Below, piece by piece: positions 1 to 12,306 of a stretch of 64,000 nucleotides of DNA. Location of the stretch: assembly GCA_947846985.1 (NCBI GenBank), contig CANTUZ010000025.1:3594100-3658099 (forward strand), in the 5' to 3' direction. The notes below the pieces were generated by a model, which did no database searches, had not been told where the DNA came from, and saw only the letters and a list, made by a program, of their open reading frames with translations. The number at the start of each line of letters is the position of its first letter. Position 1 is the stretch's first letter. This DNA comes from Fratercula arctica (Eukaryota > Chordata > Aves > Charadriiformes > Alcidae). The position numbers were made by a program, and so were the translations under genes.

Positions 1-1351
1 CCCAAGTCCTTCTCCTCAGGGCTGCTCTCAAGCCATTCTCCGCCCAACCTGTATTTGTGCCTGGGATTGCCATGACCCAGGTGCAGGACCTTGCACTTGG
101 CCTTGTTGAACTTCATGAGGTTCGCACAGGCTGTGTAAGGGATAACAGAGGATGGTTCGAGTGAGACACGAGGGAAAATTACTAGTTGAACCAAACCCAG
201 TATACGTGCCGAGAAAAAGGACCTCAGTACTGTTGCTGCAAAAACTCTGTGCGTATCCATGAGAACCAGACCTTCAAAGAAGAAGATAACAAGAAGGGAG
301 TACTGTACTTTTCCACTCAATCCGGTGTAGGATATAAGGGGGCTGTCTCGGGCTGGGGAGAGGGAGAGAGACATGAGCGCACTTTGAAGATACAGGGGAC
401 GCCCTGAACGCGCTGTGCCTTGCCTCCCTCTACCGTACCGATGGGGCTCCTTGTTATCCTGCTGCTCGGCGGTGCTGCTACGGTCTATGGGTTGGTAAGA
501 TTCTCTGAAGTAACTTTGGGACATTTGGGAACCGCTTTGCAAGGCTTTGCAATAAAGCTGAATTCACTGCTTTTTTTCTCTGTAGCAAGGCTTCACAATA
601 AAGCAGAGTTAACCTTTTTTTTTTTCTTTGTGTGGGCTCCGGTTTGCATGTTGGAATCTCTCCAAAAAAGAACCCGTTACACAGGCCCACCTCTCAAGCC
701 TGTCCAGGTCCCTCTGGATGGCATCCCTTCCCTCTGGCGTGTCGACCACGCCACACAGCTTGGTGTCGTCGGCAAACTTGCTGAGGGTGCACTCAATCCC
801 ACTGTCCATGTTACCGTCAAAGATGTTAAACAGCACTGGTCCCAGTACCGACCCCTGAGGAGCGCCACTCGTCACCAGTTTCCACTTGGACATCGAGCCA
901 TTCACCGCAACCCTTTGAGTGCGGCCATCTAGCTAGTTCCTTATCCACCGAGTGGTCCATCCATCAAATCCATGCCTTTCCAATTTAGAGACCAGGATGT
1001 CATTGCGGGACAGTGTCAAATGCTTTGCATAAGTCCAGATAGATGACGGCGGTTGCTCTCCCCTTACCTACCAATGCTGTGGCAACATCGTAGAAGGCCA
1101 CCAAATTCATCAGGCATGACTTGTCCTTGGTGAAGCCATGTGGCTGTCACCAATCACCTCCTTGTTTTCCATGTGCCTTAGAAGAGATTCCGGGAGGATC
1201 TACTCTTATGATCTTGCCAGGCACAGAGGGGAGACTGACCGGCCTGTAGTTCCCTGGGTCTTCCTTTTTTCCCTTTTTGAAAATGGGGGTTATGTTTCCC
1301 CTTTTCCAGTCAGCAGGAACTTTGCCAGACTGCCACGACTTTTCAAAGCAT
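1..1351 (-). mobile_element. CR1 LINE fragment, RT region, split by a solo LTR
   Basis: Part of a CR1 non-LTR retrotransposon that enters from outside the window. The minus strand encodes the reverse transcriptase region; the frame over 609-905 shows the catalytic box FADD in [18 protein letters not shown] followed by [14 protein letters not shown] at the start of the thumb. Two blocks, 1-131 and 682-1351, are contiguous CR1 sequence once the LTR at 132-681 is removed. The right end stops abruptly at about 1351, where the 3' end of another CR1 begins. Frameshifts and stops show it is dead. The 5' portion and the 3' end are both missing. Confidence 0.9.
132..681 (+). mobile_element. Solo LTR (550 bp) inside CR1, 5-bp TSD CAGGC
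   Basis: The element starts TGTGTAAGGG and ends CCCGTTACA, imperfect terminal inverted repeats with TG...CA ends. CAGGC flanks it on both sides (127-131 and 682-686), and removing the LTR restores CR1. Plus orientation is inferred from a TATA-like GATATAAG near 331-340, AATAAA at 551-556 and 597-602, and a possible donor GGTAAG near 494. The two AATAAA signals lie in a short imperfect duplication. Its first ~170 bp are closely related to 6894-7045, the left end of the env-bearing ERV, so both come from related LTR families. Confidence 0.88.
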
Positions 1352-4300
1352 AGAACAGAATCATAGAATCATAGAATGTGTTGGGTTGGAAGGGACCTTT
1401 AAAGGTCATCTAGTCCAACCCCCCTGCAGTAAGCAGGGACATCTTCAACTACATCAGGTTGCTCAGAGCCTCATCAAGCCTGGCCTGGAATGTCTCCAGG
1501 GATGGGGCCTCCACCACCTCTCTGGGCAACCGGTTCCAGTGCCTCCCCACCCTCATTGTAAAGAACTTCTTCCTAATGTCTAATCTAAACCTACCCTGCT
1601 CTAGTTGAAAACCATTGCCCCTCGTCCTATTGCTACATGCCCTTGCAAACAGCCCCTCCCCAGCTTTCTTGTAGGCCCCCTTTAGGTACTGGAAGGCCGC
1701 TATAAGGTCTCCCCGGAGCCTTCTCTTCTCCAGGCTGAACAGCCCCAACTCTCTCAGCCTGTCCTCATAGCAGAGGTGCTCCAGCCCTCTGATCATCTTC
1801 GTGGCCCTCCCCTGGACCCGTTCCAAGAGGTCCATGTCCTTCTTGTGCGGAGGGCTCCAGAGCCGGACGCAGTACTCCAGGTGGGGTCTGACGAGAGCAG
1901 AGTAGAGGGGCAGAATCACCTCCCTCGACCTGCTGGCCCCGGTTCTTTTGATGCAGCCCAGGATGTGATTGGCCTTCTGGGCTGCAAGCGCACATTGTTG
2001 GCTCATGTCCAGCTTTTCATCCACCAGTACCCCCAAGGCCTTTTCCGCAGGGCTACTCTCTATCACGTCATCCCCCAGTCTGTATTGATAACGAGGACTG
2101 TCCCGACCCAAGTGTAGGACCTTGCACTTGGCCTTGTTGAACTTCATAAGGTTTGCTCGGGCCCACCTCTCCAGCTCATCCAGGTGCCTCTGGATGACAT
2201 CCCGTCCCTCTGGCACGTCGACCGCACCACTCAGCTTAGTGTCGTTGTCAGACTTGCTGAGGGGGCACTTGATCCCACCGTCTATGTCACTGATGAAGAT
2301 ATTGAACAGCACCGGTCCCAGTACAGATCCCTGAGGGACACCACTTGTCACCCCTCTCCATCTGGACATCGAGCCTTTGACCACTACCCTCTGGATGCGA
2401 CCATCCAGCCAGTTCCTAATCCACCGAATCTCTCCAACTTAGAGAGAAGGATGTTGGGGGGGACCGTGTCAAAGGCCTTGCAGAAGTCCAGATAGATGAC
2501 ATCCATTGCTCTCCCCTTGTCCAATGATGCAGTCACTCCATTGTAGAAAGCCACCAGGTTGGCCAGGCAGGACTTGCCCTTGGTGAAGCCATGTTGGCTG
2601 TCTCGAATCACCTCCCTGTCCTCCATGTGCCTTAGCATAGCTTCTAGGAGGATCTGTTCCATGATCTTCCCAGGCACAGAGGTGAGGCTGACAGGGCGGT
2701 AGTTCCCAGGGTCCTCCTTTCTACCCTTTTTAAAAATGGGTGCAATGTTTCCCTTTTTCCAGTCGCCAGGGACTTCACCTGACTGCCACGACTTTTCAAA
2801 TATCATGGAGACTGGCTTGGCAACTACATCAGCCAATTCCCTCAGGACTCTGGGATGCATCTCATCAAGTCCTATAGACTTGTGTACGTTCAGGTTCTTC
2901 AGGTGGTCTCGAACCTGATCTTCTCTTACAGTGGGAGGGACTTTGCTCCCCCAGTCCCTGCCTTGAGGTTTATCCACTCAAGAGGTGTGGGAAGAGAAAT
3001 TGACAGTGAAGACTGAGGCAAAAAAGTTGTGGAGTACCTCAGCCTTCTCTTTGTCTGTTGCCACCAGTTTGCGAGTTGTGTTCATCGGGGGGGATATGCT
3101 TTCTTTGACCTTCCTTTTCTGGCTGACATCCCTGTAGAAGCCGCCCTTATTATTCTTTGCATCCCTTGCAAAGTTCAGCTCGAGCCGCGCCTTGGCCTTC
3201 CTGACCCCATCCCTACACAACCGGGCAGCGTCCCTATACTCTTCCCAGGACATCTGTCCTTGCTTCCATTGTCTGTGCATTTCCTTCTTGCCCTTTAGTT
3301 TGACCAGTACTTCCTAACTCATCCATGCCAGTCTCTTGCCTTCCTGGATCAAGAGCTCTTGCACACTATGGAAAGAGTCCTTAAAGTAAAGATCTGCCAG
3401 CTCTGTTCTGCTCCCTTGTCCCTGAGGGCAGTTTCCCAGGGGGTCCTATTGACTAACTCCTTGAAGAGCTGGAAGTTTGCTTTCCTAAAATTCAGGGTCC
3501 TGACTTTACTCTTCTCCTGACCCATATCCCTCAGGACTGCGAACTCCATCAGTGCACGATCTCTGCAGCCCAGGCCTCCAATCTTGATGTTGCCGATTAG
3601 CTTACTTGCGTTGGTGACCATCAGGTCCAGTATCGCATCCCTTCTGGCAGGGCTGTCTATTACCTTGCTTAAGAAGTTATCCTCGATGCACTCCAGGAGT
3701 CCCCTGGGTTGCCTACAGCTTTCTGTGCTACTTTTCCAGCAGATGTCAGGGTGGTTGAAGTCCCCCAGCAGGACGAGAGCCTGCAAGTGCAAAGCCTCCT
3801 GTAGCTGGAGTAAGAAGGCTTTGACAATAGGCTCCCCTTGATCAGGCGGCCTGTAGTAGACACCAACCACAAGGCTCCCTTTGTTGCCTTGGTCTCTAAT
3901 TCTTACCCATAGGCTTTCAACCTGCTCGTGGCTATTCTTCAGAGACAGCTCTTCACAATCTATCCATTTCCTGATGTAGAGGGCAACCCCTCCTTCCTCG
4001 CCTGTCCCTTCTGAACAGCCTGTAGCCATCGATAGCCACACTCCAGTCACAGGATTCGTCCCACCAAGTTTCAGTAATGGCAACTAGGTCGTAGCTTTCC
4101 AGCAGCAGGGTGGCTTCCAGCTCCTCCTGTTTGTTGCCCATGCTGCGTGCATTGGTGTAGAGGCACTTCAGCTGGGCTGTTGGCCGTGTCACCTTCTTAG
4201 AGGAACACTCCTTAATTCCTTTGAGGTATTTCACCGGTGTTTCCCTCTTGGCTCCTATTACCTCAGGAGCCCCCGACTCATCTCCGTAAGGCTTCAAGCG

Positions 4301-4417
4301 TGCTGCAGTGTACCCAGCATGTCTCAGAGGGCTAAAGGCCCTCGCTAGCACTTCTAACCTTGATGTATTGTCCCACAGCTCTTCACGGGCAAGCCTGATA
4401 TTATCCCCCTTGATATT
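1352..4417 (-). mobile_element. Long CR1 LINE with 3' end, RT and endonuclease
   Basis: A long minus-strand CR1. The 3' end at 1352-1380 (rightmost in transcription sense) has the repeated unit seen on this strand as ATCATAGA, typical of CR1 tails. Transcription runs from 4417 to 1352: an ORF2 leader, APE endonuclease, then reverse transcriptase. At 4417 it abuts a CR1 in the opposite orientation, so the true 5' end is lost. The insertion is otherwise continuous, and its ORF2 is described separately. Confidence 0.92.
1449..4255 (-). pseudogene. CR1 ORF2 (endonuclease-RT), broken
   Basis: Remains of the CR1 ORF2 polyprotein, which nicks DNA and reverse-transcribes its own RNA at the nick. The APE endonuclease starts near 4171 with [17 protein letters not shown], then [14 protein letters not shown] and [12 protein letters not shown] (3349-4171), with a frameshift near 4000. 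The RT part continues through 2978-3280, 2384-2977 ([25 protein letters not shown]) and 1449-2384 ([14 protein letters not shown], thumb [16 protein letters not shown]). The FADD box is altered: [11 protein letters not shown] in place of SKFADDTKL. At least three frame changes separate the pieces. It cannot encode an active enzyme. Confidence 0.88.
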
Positions 4418-6893
4418 GTGTAGTGGGTTTCTGCTACAGGCTGCCTGACCAGGAAGAACAAGTGGATGAGGCCTTCTACAGACAGCTAGGAGCAGCCTCA
4501 TGTTTGCAGGCCCTGGTCCTCCTGGGGGACTTTAACCACCCCGATATCTGCTGGAGGGACAACACAGCAGGGCATAAGCAATCCGGGAGGTTCCTGGAGA
4601 GCATCAATGACAACTTCCTCACCCAAGTGACAGAGGAGACAACGAGGAGAGGTGCTCTGCTGGACCTCGTGCTCACCAACAAGGAAGGGCTTGTTGGGGA
4701 TGTGAAGGTCAAAGGCAGCCTTGGCTGCAGTGACCATGAGATGGTGGAGTTCAGGATCCTGAGGGGAAGGAGGGAGGAGGGTGAAAAGCAAGCTCACAAC
4801 CCTGGACTTCAGGAGAGCAGACCTTGGCCTCTTCAGGGATCTGCTTGGAAGAGTCTGTCCTGGTTTGAGGTAGAACAGAACCAATTTTCTTTCTGTTCAG
4901 TAATTTTACTTTTCAGTTAAGCCTCTTCTAACTAACTAAACTCTCTGAAATTAACAGCATATCGTTCAGACACTGTTCGCTCCCAGAGTGATAAGACTTG
5001 ATTGTTTATAATTTATGCCAAGGAATGGTAGGCAGAGAGGCTCCTGCTTATACTTATTGCTATAACAGCCAAGGTCAGCTAACTTTGTTGTGTGCCCCGT
5101 TGGAGGGTCGGAAACTGAAAAAGCGTAGAGGGGTCGCACCTGCGGGGAGGAGCGGACAGGACAGGTGACCCCAAACTGACCAACAGGGTATTCCATCCCA
5201 TCTGCCTCATGCTCAGTATAAAAGCTGAGGGATCAAAGGGTCACACTCTCTTTCTTCAATGGCTGATGTCCGAGGAGGACTCTGTCTGTTCGTCTGCCCT
5301 TGATCCTGATCTGTGCATTCCTGAATCCAGTTCCTGAGTTCAGCTCCCGTCTGTTGCTGAGTCCAGTCTGGGACTTTCCCAGTGCCTGCTAGTGACATGA
5401 TCGTCATCCTGGGAGCTTGATATGGTTTTGCATATATTGTATATTTTTCATTATTTTTATTTTTTTTATTATTAGTATTTCATTAAAGTACTTTAGTTAG
5501 TTTCTTTTAAACTCGTAAGTCTCTTCCTCTCTCTTCCTCCTCTCCCTAAAGGGAGATGCTCTCCCTTCTCTGAAGGGAGAGAGGTCAGAGAGCATCTGCC
5601 GTTCCTTTCAGTGGCCAGTCCAGCCCAAACCACGACAGAGTCCCTTGGGATAGGTCCCTGGAGGGAAGAGGGGCCGAAGAAAGCTAGTTAATATTCAAGG
5701 ATCACCTCCTCCAAGCTCAAGAGCGGTCCATCCCGATGAGCAGGAAATCAGGCAAAGATCCCAGGAGGCCTGCGTGGATGAACAAGGAGCTCCTGGCCAA
5801 ACTCAAACACAAAAAGGAAGCATACAAAGGGTGGAAGCAGAGACGGGTAACCTGGGAGGAATACAGAGATACTGTCTGAGCATGCAGAGATGCAGTTAGG
5901 AAAGCCGAAGCCCACCTGGAACTGAATCTGGGCAGGTATGTCAAAGACAACAGGAAGAGCTTCCAGAAGTAGATAAGTAGAAAAAGGAAGGTTAGGAAAA
6001 TGTGGGCCCGCTGCTGAATGGAGTGGGGGACCTGGTGACACAGGACACGGAAAAGGCTGAGGTACCAAATGCGTCAGTGTTTACTAGCAAGACCGGCCTT
6101 TGGGAATCCCAGGCTCCAGAGACCAGGGGCAAAGGCTGTAGCAAGGGAAATGTACCCTTCGTAGAAGAGGATCAATTGGGGAATGCTTAAGCAAACACGA
6201 CGTTCACCAAGGGGTAGTCATGCATGACCAACCTGATAACTTTCTATGATGAAATGACTGGCTTGGGAGATGAAGGGAGAGCAGTTGTCTACCTTGACTT
6301 CAGGAAGGCTTTCGGCACTGTCTCCCATAAGGTCCTCATAGAGAAGCTGTTGAAGTATGGGCTGGCTGAGCAGACAGTGAGGTGTGGTGAAAACTGTCTG
6401 AACAGCTGGCCACAGAGGGTGGTGATCAGGGGAACAAAGTCTAGTTGGTACCAGTGTACCCCAGGTGTCAATACTGGGTCCAGGCCTGTTCAACATCTTC
6501 ATTAATGATCTGGATGATAGGGCAGAGTGTACCCTTAGCAAGTTTGCAGATGACACAAAACATGCTGCAGGTCGCCCAGCTGGAAAGCAGCTTGACAGAA
6601 AAGGACCTGGTAGACACCAAGTTGAACACGAGCCAGCAGTGTGCCCTTGCTGCAAAGAAGGCTAACAGTATCCTGGGCTGCATTAGGCAAAGTATTGCCA
6701 GCAGTTCGAGGGAGGTGATCTTTCCCCTCTACTCAGCACTGGTGAGGCCACACCTGGAGTACTGTGTCCAGTTCTGGGTTCCTCAGTACAAGAGAGACAT
6801 GGAGCTACTGGAGACAGTCCAGCAAAGGTCCACGAAGATGATGAAGGGACTGGAGCCTCTCTCCTATGAGGAAAGGCTGAGCGAGCTGGATGG
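4418..6893 (+). mobile_element. CR1 LINE (+) split by solo LTR, internally deleted
   Basis: Plus-strand CR1 in two blocks, 4418-4855 and 5643-6893, continuous apart from the LTR at 4856-5637. The first block encodes endonuclease ([35 protein letters not shown]). The second holds the linker, then jumps near 6190 into RT ([43 protein letters not shown]) and the thumb ([20 protein letters not shown]). The region between linker and RT palm is deleted, and stops and frameshifts are frequent. It ends abruptly at 6893, mid-thumb, where ERV sequence starts, so the 3' end is missing. Confidence 0.88.
4856..5637 (+). mobile_element. Solo LTR of family B (782 bp), TSD GAGTC
   Basis: Begins TGTCCTGGTTTGAGG and ends AACCACGACA. 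GAGTC is duplicated at 4851-4855 and 5638-5642. CAGTATAAAAGC at 5215-5226 is a TATA box, and CATTAAAGT near 5480 is a poly(A)-signal variant. An A/T-rich tract precedes the polypurine/pyrimidine-rich 3' third. It matches the LTRs at 22095-22851 and 50668-51395 along its length, and a shortened relative lies at 60543-60932. No internal ERV sequence remains, so it arose by LTR-LTR recombination. Confidence 0.92.
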
Positions 6894-7045
6894 TGCAAGT
6901 GAGACACGACGGAAAATTACTAGCTAAACCAAACCCAGTATACGTGCCAAGAAAAAGGACCTCAGTACTCTTGCTGCAAAAACTATGTGTGTATCCATGA
7001 GAACCTGACCTTTGAAGAAGATAACAAGAAGGGAGTACAACAATG
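6894..7045 (+). mobile_element. LTR fragment at left end of the env-bearing ERV
   Basis: About 150 bp closely matching positions ~155-305 of the solo LTR at 132-681 (shared GTGAGACACGA, CCAAACCCAGTATACGTGCC and GAAGATAACAAGAAGGGAGT), then diverging abruptly. It does not resemble the LTR at 12440-12850 at the other end of this ERV. It may therefore be an independent LTR scrap caught at a rearrangement rather than the true 5' LTR. Confidence 0.7.
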
Positions 7046-7154
7046 TAGTCACGTATCAGACAGCCGCTGTTAGCAAAGCTGGATCATAAGTCTGGTAAGG
7101 CTCGCTGCATGCGCTGGCCATGCGTGCAGTGACTCTAGCCTGCACCTTAAACCA

Positions 7155-7646
7155 TTGATTAGAGGTCTCCCTGATGCTGTGAAAATGTATGTGCAAAAGG
7201 AAAAAATTTCACAGGCAATTGACCATAATACTTGCAACCCCCATCAGCGATGGCAGCCCGTTTTAACTTGGGGGGAACTATTACAAGAAATAGTGATTTA
7301 TGGTAGAGACATGGGTTGGTTAGAGGAAGGTTCAAATACACAGCGCCGGGTCCAGCAGGCACAGTTTTTCGGGCAGAATAATCCCCGTCCTCCTCGACAA
7401 ACCAATTCTCATTTTGACCCTCAGCATAATGAATTGTGGAGAAAGGCATTAGCGTTAGGAATACCCTGATCAATGTTACATGGACAGTCCACAGAGAATA
7501 TTCGTATAATGGTAAACTTGGTGGAACAGCCTATTAACAAAGCTGCAGAATGTACCGATGCTGTTAAAACACAGGAAGATAAAACCTCTGCTCCTGCGAA
7601 TCCTTTCTCAGACTTAAGGAAGGATTTGATTGATCTAAAAAGCTAG
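7155..7646 (+). pseudogene. gag: gag remnant of the env-bearing ERV
   Basis: The frame opens with IRGLPDAVKMYVQKEKISQA and runs through LTWGELLQEIVIYGRDMGW to a UGA at 7467-7469. The same frame stays open beyond it (MLHGQSTENIRIMVNLVEQP) until LIDLKS* at 7646. This looks like a capsid or post-capsid piece. I see no CCHC zinc knuckle. The N-terminal part of Gag is missing, since the LTR piece ends only ~100 bp upstream. Assignment rests on position ahead of protease and on general character, so it is weaker than for pol. Confidence 0.6.
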
Positions 7647-7714
7647 AAAGCGTGGGGGGTATTTTAGGCTGACCCACCCATGTGATATCTAACCTAGAAT
7701 GGTCTAACCATTGA

Positions 7715-10368
7715 AGTGACCCACATATTGTTTTAGCTACTGGCCCCAGACGAATTCCTGTAAATTTTCTAATTGATACTGTAGGTCAAATAAGTGTTGT
7801 CACCAAAAAAACAGCAAAAAGGATAGGATTAGTCCCCACCCGGAAGAAGATAAATGTAATAGGAGTGACCAGAGTCCCTGAAATCAGACCAATTGGTACA
7901 TTGTGTGTCTGGCTTCCAGGAGAAAGCCGAATGACTAAGATAAAAGTAGTCATTGGTCCTTATCGTAATAACATTTTGGAATTTGATGTATTAGCAAACA
8001 AAGTCTGGAGATTGCCAGACAGCATGGTATGGAGCTTTGGAGCCCCATCATGTGAGGTCCGGTTACTGGAGACTGCCATTAGACTCCTTCTCAAGTAACA
8101 AATATTAATCAATATCCTTTACCAGCCACAGCCAAAACGGGAATCAGGGAAGTAATTAAAGACCTGGAAGCCCATGGTATTATAATCAGGACACACTCAC
8201 TCTATAATTCTCCAGTATGACCAGTACGTAAACCGGACGGTAGATGGCAACTCACAATTGACTACAAGAGGCTTAATAGCAATGTAATGCCCCTTATGGC
8301 CGCTGTTCCTAATATTGCTGACTTGGTCACCCAGATTCAAGCTAACCATCACACATGGATGTGCACATTAGATGTTAAGGATATGTTTTTTATGATTCCT
8401 CTTCAGGAGGAAGATAAGCCTCAATTTGCATTCACGTGGGAGGGAGTGCAATATACTTTTAATCATCTCCCACAAGGATACAAACATTCTCCCACTGTTG
8501 CCCATAATGCACTAGCAAAAATATTGAAGGAGGTAAAGGTACCAGATGGGATAAACATGTACCAATACATTGATGACATCCTAATAGGTGGAGATAATGA
8601 AGAGACAGTCAGAGAAGTGTCTAGTCAGGTTTGGGACACGCTGACTTCATTGGAATTAGAAATCCCTTCCACTAAATGTCAGGGACCAAGTCAAGAAGTT
8701 AAATTTTTAGGAGTCTGGTGGTCAGGAGGAGCTGTGGCTATACCAGCTGATATCCTGGAAAAAATAGAAGCTGGTAAAGCTCCGGAGAAAAAGGAGATTC
8801 CATAATTGCTAGACCCCTGTATAATTTGATTAAGAAAAATGTTGGTTAGCAGTGGACCCCTCAGCATGAGGAAGCCTTGAACTTGCTGATTCATGAACTT
8901 TGCATATATCAGTCTTTAGGCCCCATACACCAGACAGATCCTATACAGATTGAGTGGGGATTTAGTGAACATGGTTCTCATTGTAATTTATATCAACAGG
9001 GACCAGAAGGCCCTGCTCTCTCATTCATTTAATGATACTGAGCAGAGATATACTGATTGGGAAAAAGGTATGTTATCACTTGTGCGGGCAGTAAAAAAGG
9101 CTGAGCGGATTCGCACAAACCAAGATATGGTTGTCTGGGGTTCTTTCCTCCTCCTGGAATCGGTTAAGAAAGGGACTCCTCCCCCTGAGGGAATTGCCCA
9201 AAAACCCACTGTCCAGAAATGGTACTCCTACTTGGAAGGTATTGGTCAGTTAGTTACTATTATTGACGGACCAGTAAAAACATCTAAATTACAAAAGGAT
9301 GTTAATGCAGACCTTTCTATGTTAGTCAAACCTAACAAACCATCACCTATTTTAGAAGCACCCCCTTTTACAGCTGAATCAGACCAGACAGGTGTATGGT
9401 TTACACATGCTTCTGCAGCTCGCAAAGCCCGTATCTGGCAATATACAGCAGTAGCTCTAGAGATAAAAACAGGAAGAAATGAGTTTGAGAAAGGAGAAGG
9501 TAGTGCTCAAGTAGGGGAGCTACGGGCTGTATTGTTAGCTGTGAAACATGGAGCTCAAACTATATATACCAACTCCTATGCAGTGTTCAAAGGGGCAACA
9601 GAATGGATAGGACACTGGGAAACTAATGATTGGCAAGTCAATTGGGTGCCAGTGTGGAGAACAGAGGACTGGAAGCAGCTATTGGAAGTGGGAAAGGAAA
9701 AGACACTACAAATAGGCTGGGTAAAGGCGCATGATAAGGCTATAACTGAGGTTGCCCACTGGAATAATAAAGTTTACTGCCTCACCCGCATACATACATT
9801 AGAAGTGGATGAGAGTCTGGATGCACAGGAGTGGGTAAGGTTAAGGGAATGGCTACATGAAAGGCGTGGCCACACTGGGAAAGCTGATCTGTATAAGGAA
9901 TGCTAAGCCAGAGGGTGGCCAGCTACACTGGCCAACTGTGAAAGGACAATAACACACTGTCCACAGTGTCGCCTGCGATTAAAAATGAATCATCCAAATC
10001 AAGCCCTGCCTTTACATATCAGGGCAGGGAAAACACTCTGGAAAACTTGGCAAATTGATTATATTGGGCCACTTAAAGCGTCTAATCAGTATAGATATAT
10101 CCTCGTAGGTGTAGAGGTGGTGTCAGGATTGACTCAAGCCGCTGCAACTACAACAGCTTCTGGAGAAATTATATCCAAGAAACTACATAAATTTGGCAAG
10201 TCTCCCATACAATTGCATTCTGGCCAACCAGTAATGGTCAAATTACCTCATATTGGAGTTGTGCCCCTGACATTGACTAATCCAAGGGGACCATATGCAT
10301 GGGAAGCAAAAGATAACTCTGACCGCGTACATCGAATAAGTAGTAGGTGGATCATACCAACTTTCTAA
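7715..10368 (+). pseudogene. pol: pol of the env-bearing ERV (PR-RT-RNase H-IN), inactivated
   Basis: Protease (7715-8098) has PVNFLIDTVGQIS where DTG is expected, so the active site is broken. RT (8100-8805) keeps LDVKDMFF, LPQGYKHSP and YIDDIL but has an in-frame stop at NSPV*PVRKPDG. A 318-codon frame at 8950-9906 covers the connection, RNase H and integrase zinc domain. In RNase H the first and third acidic positions are replaced (FTHAS for FTDGS, YTNSY for YTDSW), while GELRAV keeps its Glu. Integrase has RRGHTG...HCPQC and the first core Asp in WQIDYIGPL (9985-10368), but jumps straight to the C-terminal domain. The second Asp and the Glu of the core are deleted. Confidence 0.85.
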
Positions 10369-10599
10369 CTGACTCATTGTCGATCATATATATGGTCGAG
10401 CAGCACTTTTCCATTTTGCTTGCAGGTGTGCCCCAACAAAAGGAGGGACAAGGAGTACGATGGGGTGGAGACCTAAGATGTGCTGACCCGAAGTATGAAC
10501 TGCTCTGGCATGGAATGGACAAGCTGTGCAGAACTTGAATGTGGACCAGAAGTTTTTTTTTCTTTTTCCTTTCTTCTGATCTTTGTATGTTTGTTTTGA

Positions 10600-12224
10600 T
10601 AAGGATAATTTTTGTTGTTGTTTGTTTTCTTTGTTGTTGTAAATCTAAGTTTTAATAGGTTGTGGCATATCATGGCTGTGATTGTAAGGCCTTTTGTATT
10701 AATAGTCATTAGCTCTATAATAACCATAGGTATAAGTAGACAATCTAGGATATGGAATAGACAGACTCAGGCTTTTGAACAACATGCTGATGGTTCCCCG
10801 ATAATAAATCACATCGAACCAGACAATGTGATCTATAAGACGATACAAGGTTTTGCTCGCATGCTTAATTTTTCTCACGTGACTACCTGTCTGCCTCTAC
10901 CACATACCCCCACTCAGGGGATCCCCTTAACAGCTCTCCCTGTGGATATAGGTAAAAATTTGGAGTGAATTTGAATGGAGGTGGCCATTTAACAATACAT
11001 TAAATCGAACTTCTGTTTGGAGCTTAAATTGTTCCTATGTCCCTCTTTGTCAGGACAATAAAACTGTGGGATGTAGAGGCAAACAAAAACAATTCTTCCA
11101 ACAACAGCCATGTTCTAAACACCCTTAGGCAGATACACGGTATGGGGATAAGCCATACTGGGGAAAACATTTAATCCTGAGGTATGTGGAACTGGTAAAC
11201 ACACAGTGGTGTTTTGAGTTTCCTTCAACACCCAGTAATTCATGTACATGGTTCAATGTAATGCAGGGGCCACCTGCTGATTGTTTATGGTCTCATGCCC
11301 ATGAGGAGAGAACAGATGACAGCAAGGATTGCTATCCTTGGAGGTCTCAACAAAAGGCCTCAACACAACCCCACGTAAAAAGTCCCCTGTGGAATTGTAC
11401 AAATATTATAAATTGTATCACCGGTGGGAATCCACAAAACAGTTGGTTGTGGTTAATCCCTTCATTACGTCATTTGATTAGTGCTGCCTGCTTGTGTCAA
11501 AATTAGACAAAGCCATATCCTCCAGCAATGGGGTGTAATACCAGCATAAGCTACATAGATTTAGAATATTCTAAGAAATCCTCCTGTCAGATCCCTCGAA
11601 CCATGGGCAATTGTGATGACTCACCTATATATGCTCCACGTCAGTTAACTTGGATATGCTCAGACGGGACTATTACAGATATGTTAAACCCTATTCATCC
11701 ATGTCTGCAATGTACTTTGGGAGTGCCTTCATTATGTCCTTCTTATTACTCTGAAAAATTTATTTCTCAAGGTCTGTGGCATCCCTGTACCAAACAAAGT
11801 ACCGATTGGACTGTATCCCAGAAATTAGCAGTATGGGCCAAAGGATTCTTTGGACTAGGAATAGGTCACCTTAGAACCAGAACTGTGTTGTCCAATTTAA
11901 CTGCACAAGTGGAAACTATCAGACCTTACTAATAACAACTTTGAATTGCTCAATACCCAAGTGCAAATGGTCTCAAAAGTTGCACTGCAAAACCGACTCG
12001 TGCTAGATATGATACTGGTCAAAGAACAAAGAGCGTGTGGATACTTAAAGGCAAACCATGAACAAGAAGAATGCTGTGTTACAATTCCTAATGTGTCACT
12101 ACCTCTTTGGGAAAACCTCCAGAAGATGAAGAAGATAGCTGAAGCGACACATGAACTGCAGGACCAAATAAAGGACGCTTGGTTGGGAAATATTTTTGGT
12201 AAATTAGGATGGATATTGAAGTAG
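10600..12224 (+). pseudogene. env: env pseudogene (SU and TM), gamma-like TM
   Basis: Envelope glycoprotein remains in several frames. 10612-10968 has a hydrophobic stretch FVLIVISSIITIGIS near its start. 11186-11506 and 11528-11932 are cysteine-rich SU and TM N-terminal sequence (CNTSISYIDLEY, CLQCTLGVPSLC, WAKGFFGLGIGH, SNLTAQVET). 11946-12224 is the ectodomain of TM: heptad-like LNTQVQMVSKVALQNR, the immunosuppressive-domain-like region ending CGYLKANHEQEECC, then WLGNIFGKLGWILK and a stop. The stop falls where the membrane anchor should begin. The C-x(n)-CC arrangement is known for covalently linked SU-TM envelopes. Stops and frameshifts prevent expression of a full Env. Confidence 0.78.
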
Positions 12225-12306
12225 GGTTTGATATATTAAATCTGTAAACTAATTGAAGTAGGGGCTTAATCTATTAGAACTGTAAATTAGAGTAGGAGCT
12301 TAATTT
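12213..12306 (+). repeat. ~38-bp imperfect tandem repeat after env
   Basis: About 2.4 copies of a unit that reads ATTGAAGTAGGG, then a TTAAT/ATATTA stretch, then CTGTAAAYT. It starts over the last env codons and runs towards the 3' LTR, in the position where a polypurine tract would lie. It could be a duplicated 3' untranslated segment. Confidence 0.6.

Noticed and set aside
609..905. Separate host protein-coding gene
   Set aside because: The sequence is CR1 reverse transcriptase (FADD box), with the same text found in five other CR1 copies in the window.
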